Source of the DNA: Stratiolaelaps scimitus
Lineage: Eukaryota > Arthropoda > Arachnida > Mesostigmata > Laelapidae
Reading direction: 5' to 3'
Assembly: GCA_019614645.1 (NCBI GenBank)
Contig: JABWDB010000005.1
Span: 351,001 to 415,000 of the forward strand
DNA length: 64,000 nt
Made by a program: the position numbers and the translations under genes. Shown here one piece after another: positions 50,330 to 63,848 of the stretch. Within the stretch, counting starts at the first letter, position 1. Every line of letters begins with the position of its first letter. The notes beneath the pieces are model-generated. The model did not search any database. It was not told the DNA's origin and worked only from the letters and a program-made list of their open reading frames with translations.

Positions 50330-51966
50330 TGTCCTGCAATGGCTACAAGACGAGTGCAGCAACTAGAGGAAAACCACTCAACAGATGAATGAATGCGAAT
50401 CTGAGAACGAACCCGAGCAGCCACACCATTAAGGCTGAGGTGAAGAGACACCACATCCGGTGGGCATGAATACGGCTGCCATTCTGCCATGTCGAGCCGT
50501 TATGTGGCTTCGACTTCGAAAATCAACCTAATAGGAGAATGCATCGTATGGCACTAAGAAACTCTTTAAGGAATCTTCCTCAGCGTCAGTAACATCAACA
50601 AATAATTAATTTAATAATAATTATTACTATTATCATCATCATCATCATCATTATGTGATCATAGGAACGAAGAAAGGCGGAGGTAATGCGCCGATCGAAT
50701 GTGACTAGGGTGAAACCTAATAGTGAAAAAAAACCATCATTGTGATGATGTCGGTGATACGGATCGAACGCGTTTGTGGCACGGTAGACAATGGTGGTTT
50801 CTTTGGAAAACTTGCAGCGCTCAGCAGTACAATTATATAGAGGATGATAGCATATTAACAACGACAACGACAACAACAACAATAATAATAACAAATAATA
50901 ACAATAATTAATGAAATAGATTTTGATTCAGGCGCATTCTGTTATCCAGTGAATGCTGTGTGAACGAATGTATCCACACTTGCATGGGTACGTGGATGCG
51001 TCTGTGTGAGAGTGGATGTGTTCCGCATGAATCTACCGTGCGATCTAAGGCGTTTATAGGCATAGCCAATCATCGATCGTCTATGCACTTGTGTACAATG
51101 GCCATTGGCAGCGAATTATGAAGCGGTGTCGCCTGTCACGATGGTCTTCGCATGGTCTTCCTGCCGCGTGGCCGTGTCAACGGGCCTCGAATAACGTCAC
51201 GATTAATAACGAGCCTGTCCGACCGCGGCTCATATGCGTCTCATAGTCTCGCACAAACGCCCGTCTTGGCGCATGGCCGCGCGGCGAGACGCGCAGGAAC
51301 ACATTCGTTCTCATGTTATGCGAAGCTGTCAAGCGTCGCTTAACACCTCTCTTCATCTATGAATCGTTGAGTTGCTCAAAGGTTCGGCTTTTGGTCCCCA
51401 TCGCTGGTTATGGCAATAAATACAGGAAAAAAATTATCGCGTATGTGAGACAGAGCGAGAGAGGCAGCGAGCGAAATCACCTGAGCTCCGTAGACGGACG
51501 CTTCAGCTACTCGTTGCGGCCTGAACATACCGAAGGATCAACAGCGTGGGCAATTAGTGCGTACTGTGTTATGAGCAGTTCACCCTTGTCAATGGATGCT
51601 CTGATATACGACTTGCACTAGTGAAGCGTTTCAATGGATGCCGAATGAAAATAATACGATCGTCGGCGTAATTCTAGTAGACTGTGCTGGAGCGATGGGC
51701 TCGGTGTTCTCCTCGTCCACACATCGATGAGAGGTGGCCTCTGGACATCACCAGTACCGTGCTCATAGCTATCTCTACCACCACGAACACGCTAGACAGC
51801 ACAAGTGACTCCTGTAGGTCGTTCGTCTGATGCGATTTTCACCGTCTACATCACTGACACACAAGAGCCACCGGCAGCAAATGATACCTCCTCGCCCCCA
51901 CGCGGTAGTATGTGTCGTACCATCGACGAAGAAACCTTACAGATGCAGGCAAAGTGAATGGTTTTT

Positions 51967-51990
51967 CCTATGACAGATCTTTGTCATAGG
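51967..51990. repeat. 9-bp perfect hairpin
   Basis: CCTATGACA and its reverse complement flank a 6-base loop. No function is assigned. Confidence 0.7.
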
Positions 51991-53630
51991 ATAATAGGTG
52001 TGCAGGCGTCAGACTGGGCCCGGTGTGCACCTTGCTTGCTTCGTGTATGAGCGCAATGTTCATCATGTGTGCATTGAGTGGCCCGCGAGTTCACGCCAAC
52101 TTTAACTATTATAGTTAACTGCGAATGCGTTTGCAAGAAATATATAATACATGGGGAAATGAAAAACCGAAACACAATGATCATGACCGGTCCTCTGTCT
52201 CCGGGAATATGATAGAACACAATGACTGCCGATTCATTCATGTTTTCATTATTATTATTATTATTGTTATTATACCTCTATGTCATTTAATCAACGATAC
52301 GCTGAATATATTGATATTACCGCAAAAACGCGACGGACTGACAGTCGTACGATAATGATAAGCTACCCTTCTGTCTACGGCATACGAGTATAGATATATA
52401 CACGGTGATTTGTCACATGGTGCGAAGGGTGACATTAATAATACATACCATAATTATATATACAGACTCTATATATATATATACATACATATATATCTAT
52501 ATATAGACACAAGGCAATATCAACCACATACATAGAATGAAATTAACGAAAGACGAGGTCAAACTGATGATTTTTCAATTGCTGTCGCCAATGATGATGA
52601 TGAAAGCCTATGATAAGTGTGGGATTAACGGAGGATACCAGTGGTAACGAATGTGAGACATACGCTTGAATAAACGTTTGAACATTTTCTCAATGCTTAA
52701 GATAAATCAGTGTCTTACGTCGTGGATAGATGATGATAGTTAGTGATCGTCCATAGACAATTGTCTGACCATGTTTGTCTGATCATAAGCATAGTATGCA
52801 TATCAAGACGGTTGGATCAGGTTCCTGTGAACTTACTTGTCTTCATGGAGCAGACAACTCTTAGCACGGACACCTTGGGTAGAGTGGTCTTTTTCATGTC
52901 ACAGATGGGTCACAGATGTCACAACGACGTAATTCTGCCCTAGTGTGATATTATGGTAGTACTTAGTCACTTAGTTTTTGACTTCCTGATAACAGTCTTA
53001 GGTAGTCAAAAACATTTAAAACAAGACTGTTCCAAAGATTTTCTATATATATATATATATGGTCATGGGCGATCTCCCAGGCTGCCTTGAAATTAAGTGT
53101 CAATTTCAAAGTGGTGTTAAAATTATAACGTCGTCAAACAGAAATATAATTATAACCTGCCAATTTAGACTGTTGGCTGACCCTGATTCTGAACGTTATC
53201 CGGGTAACAGTTCGATCTTTGTTCTAGGGAAGTGCCAAGTTTCATATTTTAGGTATGATAGCAGTATACGCTAGACAGAGGATATGACTCCATTTTAGAC
53301 AAATAAAAGGAGAAGCGTCGTCTCTTCTCTAGTATTATCGATGGACCTTAAATCAATAAAGTTGCTTTGGGAACGGAAATCAGGAATCGAAGACCAGGTA
53401 AAGATCAACCAAATGTCAGGTGTATCTACTATTGCGAATGCACCACGTTGTGATAAATGGAAGGTGTCTGAATATTTTATTAGAAGGGCGAGCGTCTACA
53501 ACGGTCGATTCGTACATGAACTACGCACTTGTATATCAGACACTATCTGTCTTTGAAGGATTCGGCGCAAATCTGGGTAACGTGCGGGAGTGACGAGACA
53601 GCATCAGTTGCGACTAACTCACTTTCGTCA

Positions 53631-53633
<3 letters not shown>

Positions 53634-53673
<40 letters not shown>
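53634..53673. repeat. (TA)n microsatellite
   Basis: About 40 bases of TA alternation. Confidence 0.95.
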
Positions 53674-53676
<3 letters not shown>

Positions 53677-56600
53677 TCTAAATCATTAAATAATAAAAGC
53701 CGCTTCAGCGGCCGCCTGAAAATAAGGAAATTCGTCGCAGGTTGATTGAGCGTCGGTTTCCGACCTGCCACGCCAATTGTAAGTCCGTATTTAAAAACAC
53801 CTTTCGAAAAATTTACAAACGCACTCAATTGATTGTATACTTTACTAATGGGCCAATCAATAGTGACGGTAATAATAATAGTATAGCGGTATAATACAGA
53901 TTATGTGGTTATGTGAATGCGTCACTGTCAACTACCGGCAGCTGTCATTGGTCATGTGGTTTACGAGACTATTCTGTTGTCATCTGCGCGTTCAGCGCTC
54001 CATATTTGACTACATATGAATAAGCTAAATCTGACACTTTCCACCAGGCTAGTTTAGTTCTATACAACTGTCATCCACGTGTCGGCCCCTAGATGAAATA
54101 CGTTTATTGGAATGATTTCAGTACGACATCTATGAGTACTGATAGTTTCGTCCAGTGGTCTGAGCACATCTTGATTGTAGGAGGTTGCTTGAATATGTCT
54201 TATTCTTTTCAAAAGATTGCTGCAAAATCATCGAGCAGCTCACATTTGCAAGTGAGATCAAAATGTTCTTATGCATCTAGTCAAAACGAGACACTTCGGC
54301 ACAAAATTGTATTTAATGAAATTACCAATGTTCTTCATTTAGTGGAAAGTCGAATTTCTTGCTGAATTCAAGAGAAAATTAACTACTAGCGGAATTCATA
54401 AAAACCTGTTGCGAAGTCTTTGTTATACACGTGATCCATAAAATACGAACTTTTCCAAAAAGATCTCCGTTAATTAATCTCGATCAGTAGTCCAATGCTT
54501 GTTTGTTATTTTAATAGTTTTTTTTCAAAAGGGATCTGGAAGAGCTTGTTTTATCACTTTTCCAGTCGCCGCCATCGGCCCGGATTTCACTGCATCGAGA
54601 GAATTAGTAGCGACAAATATTAGGATATTTTCCTCATATTGACCTAGGTTACAAAACGATATCAGGTGTACATTTTGCGTTTGCTGAATTTACAAAACAA
54701 CTTGACTATAATTAGTTAATTCATATGCATATATCGAGAATAGCACATACATTCAAATAAGACAATGCTACTTAATACCTTCGACTGCACTTTCGCAGAC
54801 TACCTTACCCTTTTCAATACGGCCGCTGTGGTTATCAAAGCGCTCTGTGCGGTTATATCTTCGTGTTGTACAATTACTCAATCATGTCGCTCAATAGCAT
54901 TGTTGCTAGTCATCATAATGGTGGATGTACCATATGTGATAGCTGGGTGTGATCATCGGTTGACTGTTCAATAGCAGGAAGTGTCTAAAACCTTAGCCAG
55001 AAATAAAACTCGGTATTCAGATAAGCCGAATGTAATATAACAAATGGCCTGACGGTCCTTATAGACACTGGAGCAAAAACCGATTTTCAAGCAGAGAGAT
55101 CTGAGGTACCTGTGGCCGTCAGCAGACGGTTCGGAAATCGAATGAGCACGCAGATGGAAAATAATCTCATAGGGCTGTACGAGTGTTCCTTACAACGTAG
55201 AGGGAGCCAGGGACAATAGTAGTCGTACTTTTGGATACGATGTTGGTCTGCTCTTAGAGAAAAGTACGTTTACAGTTAGGTAGGAAATGAAGTTTTTTTA
55301 GTTGAAACAGCGACGTTTGCTTTAATTGCTGAGCCACTTTTTTCTCAGTGGAAGTCTTCTTTTGCTCTAGCTCCGACTTTACCGATGTCAAGTTGAGTCT
55401 TATGCTACGATCTGATCGTGTTCAACTTCGATGGCATGAACAGTGGCTGCTCTTCAAAACTCGGCCTAACCACCTGTTTATCTGCCACGACCTTCTGTGC
55501 GGCTTCCTACAATAAGCAAGGGCTGTGCAACGTGGATGCCCTATTCCAAATGAGACATCCGCGTTATAAGCACAAAAGGTACCAGCTATCATTTGTGAAC
55601 AGGAAAGAATTAGCTAAATATCAGTAATTAAGTGACTTTTAGAAGCCGGCCGCGACCACCTGATTATCTCGTTCATTCTCTCTCTCTCTCAGGCATCACC
55701 CTATCGAAAAAGTCAGACCTTCAATCCATTAAATATTATTGCTCATATCGTCATTTCTATCCGGATACAAAGAAACACAACGAGATCACGCCTTGACAGA
55801 CGCCAAGTTGGAGGACTTTGCCTTGTCCAGTGTCCGGAAAATCACCTCTCAGGCACTCAGGCCCGCTTTACTTCAAATCACCCTCACTCTCTCTATCTAT
55901 CTCTCTCTCTTTCTAGCTAATCAGCTTCGCTACGATTCTTGCTCCATCTTCGCGTTTTTTGCAAGCACGATCGCTCGCCGCACTGCCTCACCATGTTGAC
56001 GCATCATCGCTGCTACCCTCGGGCGGTCCCTTTCTCAAAAAGGCCCGAAGGGGGCCAGCGATTGGGAGGAGAGACTTCGAGGAGGAGGGCCACTTTTTTT
56101 CTCGGGGGGGTTGAAGGTGAGAGTCGGCGCAAGTTAACTCTCTCGCTCCTTACCAGACCGGTGGGGGGCGTCTTGCTGATGCCACTGGCGCGTTGCTGCT
56201 GGTGGTCGTGGGCCCCGTCAGCCGTTAGCTGCTGCTGCTGCTGCTACTGCCTGCGCTGCTGCGGCTGCTGTGTAGCGGGTGCAGTGTGATGAGCGCCGTT
56301 GGGGGCTCCTATGCATTGCGTTGGTCGCTGTTAGAAACGGCAAGTGACAAGAGGAGAGCCGCAGGGCTCGGTCGGAGCGGAGACACTGGCCGCCAAGCAT
56401 CTCCTCCGTTGCAGGAACGACAGGGGCAGGACGTTAGCAGAAGGCCAAGCAGAAGCAGCAGAGCAACAGAGCCAAGCGACTTGGCCGAGCGAAGTCGCTC
56501 GGCCCTCAATTGTTTGTGCTCGGCTCCTGGCCATCAGCCTGAAACAAAAATCGGTCGATGAGCGACGACAACGGCTGGAGCCGCCGTCAGCAGTAGCACG

Positions 56601-58773
56601 AGTAAAATAGTGGGAGCCATGACGCGACATGGTGTGTTCATAGCTTGACAGGGAGGCAGCAGGCCATTCTATCCAGCGTCCCGTTGAAATCGTCGCCGCC
56701 GCCGCCGCCAGTGAACGGCTCGCTCGAAGGACTGATACGTGGTGGTGATGCATGAAATCGGTGCGGGTATCGCCCCCGCACAGCTACTCATCTAGTTAGG
56801 CTAGCGACTCGCGCTGCTGCCATAGCGTGCAATCGGTGTCGCGGCATATTTGTGTTTGGGTTCGCTCCTCGCCGCCCGGCCAAATCACAGCGCGAATCGG
56901 CACCGCCGATTTGCCACCAAGATAGCTCTTCCTTCCGTGCGATGTGGCGAGTTCTAATGTGCTATGGTCGTATTTCGTCTACCGAGCAGTTTGTGTGAGC
57001 GGTCCACTGAGAGCGGATTGGTGTGGACAAGCAACGCTACAGGCAGCTACTAAGTGGGTTCGCAGGCCAAGGTAGGCCGGAGGCATTCAGGCGAGCGAGC
57101 GGGTAAGCGAGTGAGTGGGCAAGCACCTGCAGATCGGTGATCTCCGGATAGGCCTAACCTAGCGCGCGAGTGTGGACAAGCCTGTGTTAGTCAGGCGTGC
57201 GAGTTTTCGAGTTGTCGAGCTGGATTGACGACTCCGTCGCTGACATCTTCGACTGGCTATCCGGATCGGGTACGTACGGCCGTGCGCAGCATCGCAACCT
57301 GTCACCGCAGGGTTGCGCCTGATTCTAGTCTTCGTTTTGGCCGTCCACCCATTATCAGCGTCCGTTAGCCGAGCAGCCGTTATAGTGTTGGCCAGTCAGC
57401 ACCACTCTGCCATTGTTTGATTCTAGCAGCAACACGGGCGAGGTTTCCCGCACATTGGGATCGCGGCTCGGCTGTGTTTCGACGAGGTTGTGGGCGTTAT
57501 CTCCAAGACAGTGATAACACATTCGATCTGCCCCGTAGCTGGTTAATGGTCTAGCGATCGCCAATCCATTGGCGGTCGTTCTCGCCGCCGTCGTCGGCGG
57601 TGGGTGACCATCCTTCGATCAAACCAGAAACCAGAGGAGAACAGGGAGTTGTTCCTCAATTCGACGACGAAGCGACGCCGAGTTGACAAAAGTGACGAAC
57701 GGGGGTCGGCGACAACGAGGGACGTGTGTTCCGTAGATACGAGAACGTCGATACCGACATCAATACCGGGGGAGCGACGGTGGACAACGCCGCCACCGCT
57801 ACGAAAGCGCTCATGGATACGTGCTGCGGCCGAGAGTGGCCGTTAGCGCCCGGCTTCGCTGGCCTCTTCGACCCCGGGGCAGTTGCCGTTGGTGTGCGAG
57901 CGGTTGTCGTCGAGTTAGCTGGCTTGATGTCGCTTGATGTCACCGTCGTGCTAAAGGCTGTCGCGGACAAGGCGGAAGGATAACTGTTATTACTGACACC
58001 CATGGCCCTGTGTTCTAGTACACTCCACCTGATGCTGTCTAGCGTTACATTATAGATAGCCTAGCTATCGTTGCTGGTACCTATCACCGACAACGTCGCG
58101 ACGGTCACCCAGTTGACTGTTGCGATTTGTTCGTCTTCATCGTTTCGGGGCGAGACTACTACGGGCAGGCGGATGCTGGAACGCAAGCACTCACTACATT
58201 AACCATCAGCGGTACATATAGGATACTACCACTACTACAACTAATACTACAATCACAACAATAACAACAACACAACAACAACAACAACAACAACTAATAG
58301 CAGCGACTGTGTATCATCGTTATTATTATTATTATCACAATTACAATCATCCTGTAAGCAGGCCATGTTATCTCGGCAGCTTGTTCACCACCACGTTGCT
58401 CTCGATGGCAACGTTCGCCGCCTTCGTCGTCAGTGATCGCCGACAACCGCTGCTCAAGTGATCAGTGATCAGCACGCTCACCACCGACACGAGATTCCTG
58501 TTGCAAGTGATGACGATTCTGTCCATCGTGTGACGAGATGATGCACTCGCGCCTGTACTGCCTCGCCGATAACAGCAATAGCAGCAGCAGCAGCAGCAAC
58601 AACAGCAAGCGGAACGACAACAACGACTGCCGTTGCTGCCGTGCCTGCCGCGGGTGTCAGATCGCGTGGTGCAGACTGCGCGGTTCGTGCAGTGGAGGCA
58701 GTGTAGACGTTGGCTGTTCCGTTGTCCATATATAGCTCGCGAACGGAGCCTCGTGACAAGCCTTTCTTATCGA

Positions 58774-58804
58774 TATATATATATATATATATGTATGTAC
58801 TTAA

Positions 58805-58829
<25 letters not shown>
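58774..58829. repeat. (TA)n block
   Basis: Two TA runs separated by GTATGTACTTAA. Confidence 0.9.
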
Positions 58830-58836
<7 letters not shown>

Positions 58837-59656
58837 CTCTGTATGCACGAAAGAATGCACGCTGCGTTATGATCGATGATAATTGTTGTAATGAAAAAGC
58901 GGGAATGAGCATAGATCACTGGAAACAATAAGGATAATATCAGTACCGCCACTGCTACAGACCCGAAGAAGCCTAGAAGAATCACAAGTGATGAGAGGTT
59001 ACAAAGGTTCCTTGTAAGAACGAGATCGTATTACGAGACGACATTACGACGGGTATAACCCTCAAGCGGAAAAATAGCGGGAACTTCGAAAAAAAAGGCT
59101 AAAAAGTGGCGCAGCTCAGGCGGGCCAGTTTGATTCAAGCTGCCTGATACGGCAGACGACTACGACTGATATACTATTACTCCTTCAAGTACTGCTTATC
59201 AACCATTGTTATTACTATTACTGTTACGAATACTCACTCTACTACAGCAACAGCAACAACAGCAACAACAACAACAATAAACAACAAGAACAGGAAAAGC
59301 AGCAGTAGCAGCAGTTCCCGCTTGCACTTGTACTGCTTCGAGTACTACGCGGTATTGTCGCCTAACCGCGACCACCCTGTATTCGCATCTACGGTCACTG
59401 TACAGTCGGTATCGCACCCGCCAACACTACTCCTAATTACTACTGTAACTGCTACTACTCTGCATCTCATCGTACAGTGTCATCTTCCCTATGACGTCTG
59501 AACGGCGACTCCCTCGCCGCCGTCGCTGCCGCCACGACGACCACCACCACCACCACCGAAATTGCAACCGCGCGTGAGCCAAGGGCGAAACACCATAACG
59601 CGCTGTCTGCCCCCGGGCCGCTCTCGCATCGACGAGAGTGAGATTTCTAGAAGAAA

Positions 59657-59658
<2 letters not shown>

Positions 59659-59688
<30 letters not shown>
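59659..59688. repeat. (GA)n microsatellite
   Basis: A purine run of AG units extending imperfectly to 59700. Confidence 0.9.
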
Positions 59689-59695
<7 letters not shown>

Positions 59696-60232
59696 TAGAG
59701 GTTTACGTTGGAGCCCCGGCAGAACAAGAACGAGTTGTTGCATCGTCGTTGTCATCATCATTATTGTTGTTGTTAGTTGCTTCGTTAGTTGGATCTGCCG
59801 CCCTGTTCAGCGACTGTTGTGCATGCATACGGCGCACCGTGTATCGGCCTCGTGGTCGTTGTCCAGCTAGTGGTGACGACAGCGACGACGGCCGCCGCGG
59901 CGGCGACCATCGCCAGCCGTCGGCTCTGACGCGTACGTGCTTCTGTGCTACGTGAGCTGTACTTTGTGAGCGTGTTCGATCAGTTCAATCGTCGTACGGT
60001 TACTGGTGTTACTGTGACAATAGCGCAGTTAGGGATAGTTCGTGACGTCGTTCTCGCAGCGCGGCCAAACGACGGCAAGGTGAAGGAGCTTAGTTCGCTG
60101 GCGTCGCCGGGCTGGGGCTCGTTCCAGCGGCCGCCGCGCGCCAAACCTACATCCTGCCAAACGTCCCGCACCGGCCCGGGACGAGCCCAGCCTATAGCGG
60201 CTGCCCAAGGAACGGCCGCCAGTCATCTCGCA

Positions 60233-62288
60233 ATGGCCTACCGTCGCAAAACTGATCCGGCGGGACAGGAAAACCCGAACCAGATCGTCTGCCGAAAGGT
60301 GAGACCAACGGGGATTAATAGGCACTCATGTTGAATCGACTACGGTCAGAAACTTGTCAGTAGTGAGATATGTCCGCTAGACCTGTACATGGGTTATGAG
60401 TGGGTACTATTAGTATTCGAGCGGGCAAGAACACCTTTCTTAGTGAGCAGCGTCCGTTTGCTGGTGCTTTTATAAAGATTTCTTTAGACGTTGTTGTCAG
60501 ACGAATTTACATTAAATATGATACGTGTGGTGAATTAGGCGATCCAAATGACGACTTCATATGCGTATGACACATGCAATTGTGTAATAGCATCATATAT
60601 AAAATGACAACAAAGAATCCAAACCTTCGAACCTCCCCCATATTTGTACCTGTAAGGTTGGTGCTTTTGTTGGCGAAATATATATATATATATATATATA
60701 TACAGAAATGTGAAAATAAAAAAAGACCATAAAATCAAACTGCAGTTACCTTCCGGGCACCACGAAATTCATATACAGAATTGATTTACATTTGATTTAC
60801 CCTTGATTTACATTTGCGAGATTAGCAAGCGCATGAGGAGCTCGTTTTCACGCCCGTAATCTGCCATTGCGGGGTCAAGGCAAATAAATAACTCGACATA
60901 GGTCTCCGCTGTTTGTTAAAGCACCCGCCCCTTTTTGTACGTCATGTTAGCATAGCATGGAGGTGTCACTTCTTGTCTCCTGTGATGATTTTGTGCAAAA
61001 ATCTGTCATTGTGGGGCGTGTCAAGCGATATGTTTTTTTTGCCTTTGGTCACGTCGTGAGAAATAGAAGTATCGACTCTTCGAGTGAAGTCCATTGGGCA
61101 AAGGTGCACTCTATCTGCGCGGCCAATTGTCGGTTTGATTGGCGGCCATCCCATTGAAAAGGGCTTTCAAATCCTTGAAAAGTAGGTGTCGAAATTGCAC
61201 TTTTGGTCGCCTGGAACATCCATCTTCCAAAGGCTACAGTGATACACGCTTAGCGTCCAAACAGCAGAGAGAGCAACGAGTTTCTAGTGTAAGCGTAACG
61301 CGTACGAATGGCGAGTTACAGTAGCCCTGTGGTGAGAATTTCAAGGGAAATCGAGTTTAAATAACGGGAGCCGCCTATGCCTCAATCTTATATATATATA
61401 TATGACCAAGGTTGCGTCGTCTATTGCGGAGGCAGTATTAGGCTTGACATCGTTTGGGAGTCCGTCCATTGAGATGGCGGGCGACCAGCTCTGGCAAGGA
61501 TCGACTAACGTAAAACCTGTTGTATAGTGTAGTCATGAACATAGTTGTCGCATATTTTTGAACAGGGCCTGATCCGTGGTATTACAGAAGGTGACCATTC
61601 CAGTTGCGTTATAAGATGGTAGTCTTCTTAATTAGATGTTGATTTGCGAATGGGATGCGAGTTAATCTCGCGCACACCTGCACCTCCGTATGGAACACGA
61701 GAAAGGCGCAGAAATTCGAAATGAGACCCTACCGATACACGTTCTTGGCGCTATGCCCACGCCATCTCGTTTGACGTAACGGTGTACCTACCACAGTATC
61801 ACTTTCAGGGTAACCTTTTCGCTAAGGCAATGCTTTTAGCGGACACCCAAAATTTTACCATCGCTGTTTCATCTCCTTGTTTCATCAGTTTTCGGGTGTA
61901 CTGACCTGCCCTCGATGTGGTTTTAGTCAACGCTTCAATGAATCCAGTCCAATGAATTTCCTTCGGCCTCTCTCCTTTCAGATGGAGAAACTGTTGGCGT
62001 CGATGCAGGACGAGCAGAGCGGGGTGCCGGTTAGAACGGTGAAGAAGTTTCTGACAAAGATTCCGAGCGTGTTCACCGGCTGTGACCTCGTGCAGTGGGT
62101 GCTGCGCAACCTCGACGTCGACGACACCCAGGAAGCACTTCACCTAGCTCACCTGATTGCCTCATACGGCTATCTATTCCCGATTGATGATCACGTGCTG
62201 ACCGTCAAGGCGGATCAGACCTATTACCGGTTCCAAACGCCCTATTTTTGGCCATCAAACTGTTGGGAACCTGAAAACAACGATTATG
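60233..62288 (+). CDS. RGS7: R7-family regulator of G-protein signalling, 5' part
   Basis: R7 RGS proteins bind Gbeta5 and an R7BP-type anchor and speed GTP hydrolysis by Go/i-type alpha subunits, mainly in neurons. Two coding exons are seen: 60233-60298 (22 codons, phase 0) and 61982-62288 (ends after one base of a codon, donor GTGAGT). Together they give about 124 residues and run off into introns. IVCRK joined to [10 protein letters not shown] across the intron matches the start of RGS7. The DEP domain covers about residues 23-110 ([39 protein letters not shown]). It is followed by [18 protein letters not shown], typical of the start of the DHEX helical region in this family. The rest of DHEX, the GGL domain and the RGS domain are not in the window. 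RGS6 or another R7 member cannot be fully excluded, but invertebrate sequences of this type group with RGS7. Confidence 0.9.
60299..61981 (+). other. RGS7-like gene, coding intron 1
   Basis: It starts GTGAGA and ends CTTTCAG. (TA)n tracts lie at 60679-60702 and 61388-61402. No other gene is recognised. Confidence 0.8.
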
Positions 62289-62505
62289 GTGAGTACGACA
62301 CGTTCGTTAGCCAGATATTTAACCGTTCGAGTCGCAGCCAATAATTGTTGCTAGCTCGATGTAGCTATTAGAAATTCCAATATGATATTTGCGAAACATT
62401 CCTCTGCCTTCTTTCTGCCTACATAACGCGAAGAGAGCGATAACGACAATCATCCATAGATCCAACTGGGAACGTACAGGAGCCATAAAGAGACTCAAGT
62501 GAAGT

Positions 62506-62613
<108 letters not shown>

Positions 62614-63341
62614 TCGCATTGTAACATATAGATCTTCTTATAAATCCAAAATATCTATAGAGTAGTAAGGTATAGTGGTGTTCCCGATAGTCCACATTTG
62701 GCTTTGATCAAATAGAAACAAATCTGTTTCCAATATTAATATTATTTGCACCATATATATATATTTATATATATATAATATATATCACTTTGTTTACCAG
62801 AACTGTTATTTCGTCGTGTTGCACAGAACTATCCAACATTTCCCGTGTCTTAATTTTATCTAAGCTCCAAAGATTCTGCTCTGACTAGCAGCGTGGATTT
62901 CCGGGTTTTTCTAAAGGCATGCGCAAATGATGGCAACAATGGGTATTTGTTGGGCTAATTTATTAAAAAACAACACCGTGGTCCACCCCGTCAACCGTCA
63001 CCAGTCGTTCGACTTCGTCGCTTTTACGGCGATGTGCGGCAGCCGTGAAGATCGTTTGCCATTGCGGATATTTCGTTCGGACATCAACAAAAAAAAAGCA
63101 ATGAGAAGATATACCCATGCCCTTATCAGGAAAGGGGGTATCTGTCTGTCTCTTCGATCTACTATCTGTTCGCAGTGCTCCCCTTATTTCTACTGTTGAT
63201 TGAACGGCGGCAAACATCGTTATCCGCAGAGGAGCACACTATGGCAATCCTGCAAATGCTATGCCATTTCTCTCTCATCTACACGTACAGCAAACGTACA
63301 GCCCCGTTCGTCGGCGGAGAGATAACCGACAAAGGTCTCTA

Positions 63342-63848
63342 ATGGCCTAAGCCGCTTAATATCTCACCAGGATCGGCATAAACGAGTGCGTACCCTGTTC
63401 ACGCGCTCCGGCCTCTGCCATCTCGAGTTGTTCCCTGCTCGACGTGATTCGTCGATGTCGTTCACGGTGCGCACGACCCCGTACGGCGTCGGCGCACAGA
63501 TCCCCCCGAGGCTGGGCCCACAACGGCGTTCCCCCGCGGTCCCCCTGCGAGCGTTCCGTCGCACCGACGAGAATCTCGTTTCATTTGCCGTGTGCCTGAT
63601 GCGCAACATGCGCCCGACATTCGTACAACACATGCAACGGAGGAGGAAAAAACGTCCGCCTGAACGGCACGCGATCGCCCCGTCAGACCGAGCGCGCGTG
63701 ACGATGCTGTGGCGAGCTCATTTTTTTCATTTGCCCGCCCCGGCTCTCAACGCAAGAAAGACCTGCAAGGGTCGCGGGGTTTGGGGGAACGGGCTGATAC
63801 GGGGCATGGAGTCCTACATCTAGGACTACCTTAAGCGGCTTAGGGCAT
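63342..63848. mobile_element. Possible small element with 18-bp terminal inverted repeats
   Basis: ATGGCCTAAGCCGCTTAA at 63342-63359 is repeated inverted at 63831-63848 with one mismatch. The 507-bp segment between is much richer in G+C than the surrounding intron and holds a 146-codon frame spanning most of it. No target-site duplication is clear, and the ends match no superfamily I know, so a chance inverted repeat is possible. Confidence 0.35.
63386..63823 (+). CDS. Unrecognised Arg/Pro-rich ORF in a GC-rich block
   Basis: The frame ends with TAG at 63821-63823 and would give about 145 basic residues with GC-rich third positions, including a cluster RRRKKRPPERH. It is nearly coextensive with the GC-rich segment inside the 18-bp inverted repeats. 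No domain is recognised. An acceptor-like CACCAG lies just upstream at 63365-63370, so it might be an exon, but it does not match the expected next part of RGS7. The antisense frame is also partly open. Confidence 0.2.
   Translation: MRTLFTRSGLCHLELFPARRDSSMSFTVRTTPYGVGAQIPPRLGPQRRSPAVPLRAFRRTDENLVSFAVCLMRNMRPTFVQHMQRRRKKRPPERHAIAPSDRARVTMLWRAHFFHLPAPALNARKTCKGRGVWGNGLIRGMESYI

Larger units (their letters stand above)
50330..55900. other. Intergenic DNA, no gene recognised
   Basis: It contains an AAT/CAT tract at 50600-50654, ACA/AAT repeats at 50860-50910, a 9-bp perfect hairpin at 51967-51990, TA-rich sequence at 52440-52505 and a (TA)n run at 53634-53673. All open frames are short. One of about 65 codons at 55025-55219 contains VLIDTGA, which recalls a retroviral-type protease active site, but nothing around it supports an element. 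Confidence 0.5.
55901..60232 (+). promoter_or_regulatory. Upstream region and probable leader of the RGS7-like gene
   Basis: GC- and CpG-rich DNA with many trinucleotide tracts: CTG near 56228-56275, ACA/AAC at 58246-58292, AGC at 58570-58606, and CAA/CAG at 59244-59320. A (TA)n block lies at 58774-58829 and a (GA)n run at 59659-59688. No protein family is seen. The frame containing the RGS start codon stays open back to 59945 without another ATG. An acceptor-like CTCGCAG ends at 60058, so the first coding exon may begin there as a spliced leader exon. Confidence 0.45.

Noticed and set aside
55025..55219. Frame with VLIDTGA, like a retropepsin active site
   Set aside because: Only about 65 codons, the residues after the motif do not fit the family pattern, and no reverse transcriptase or integrase sequence is nearby.
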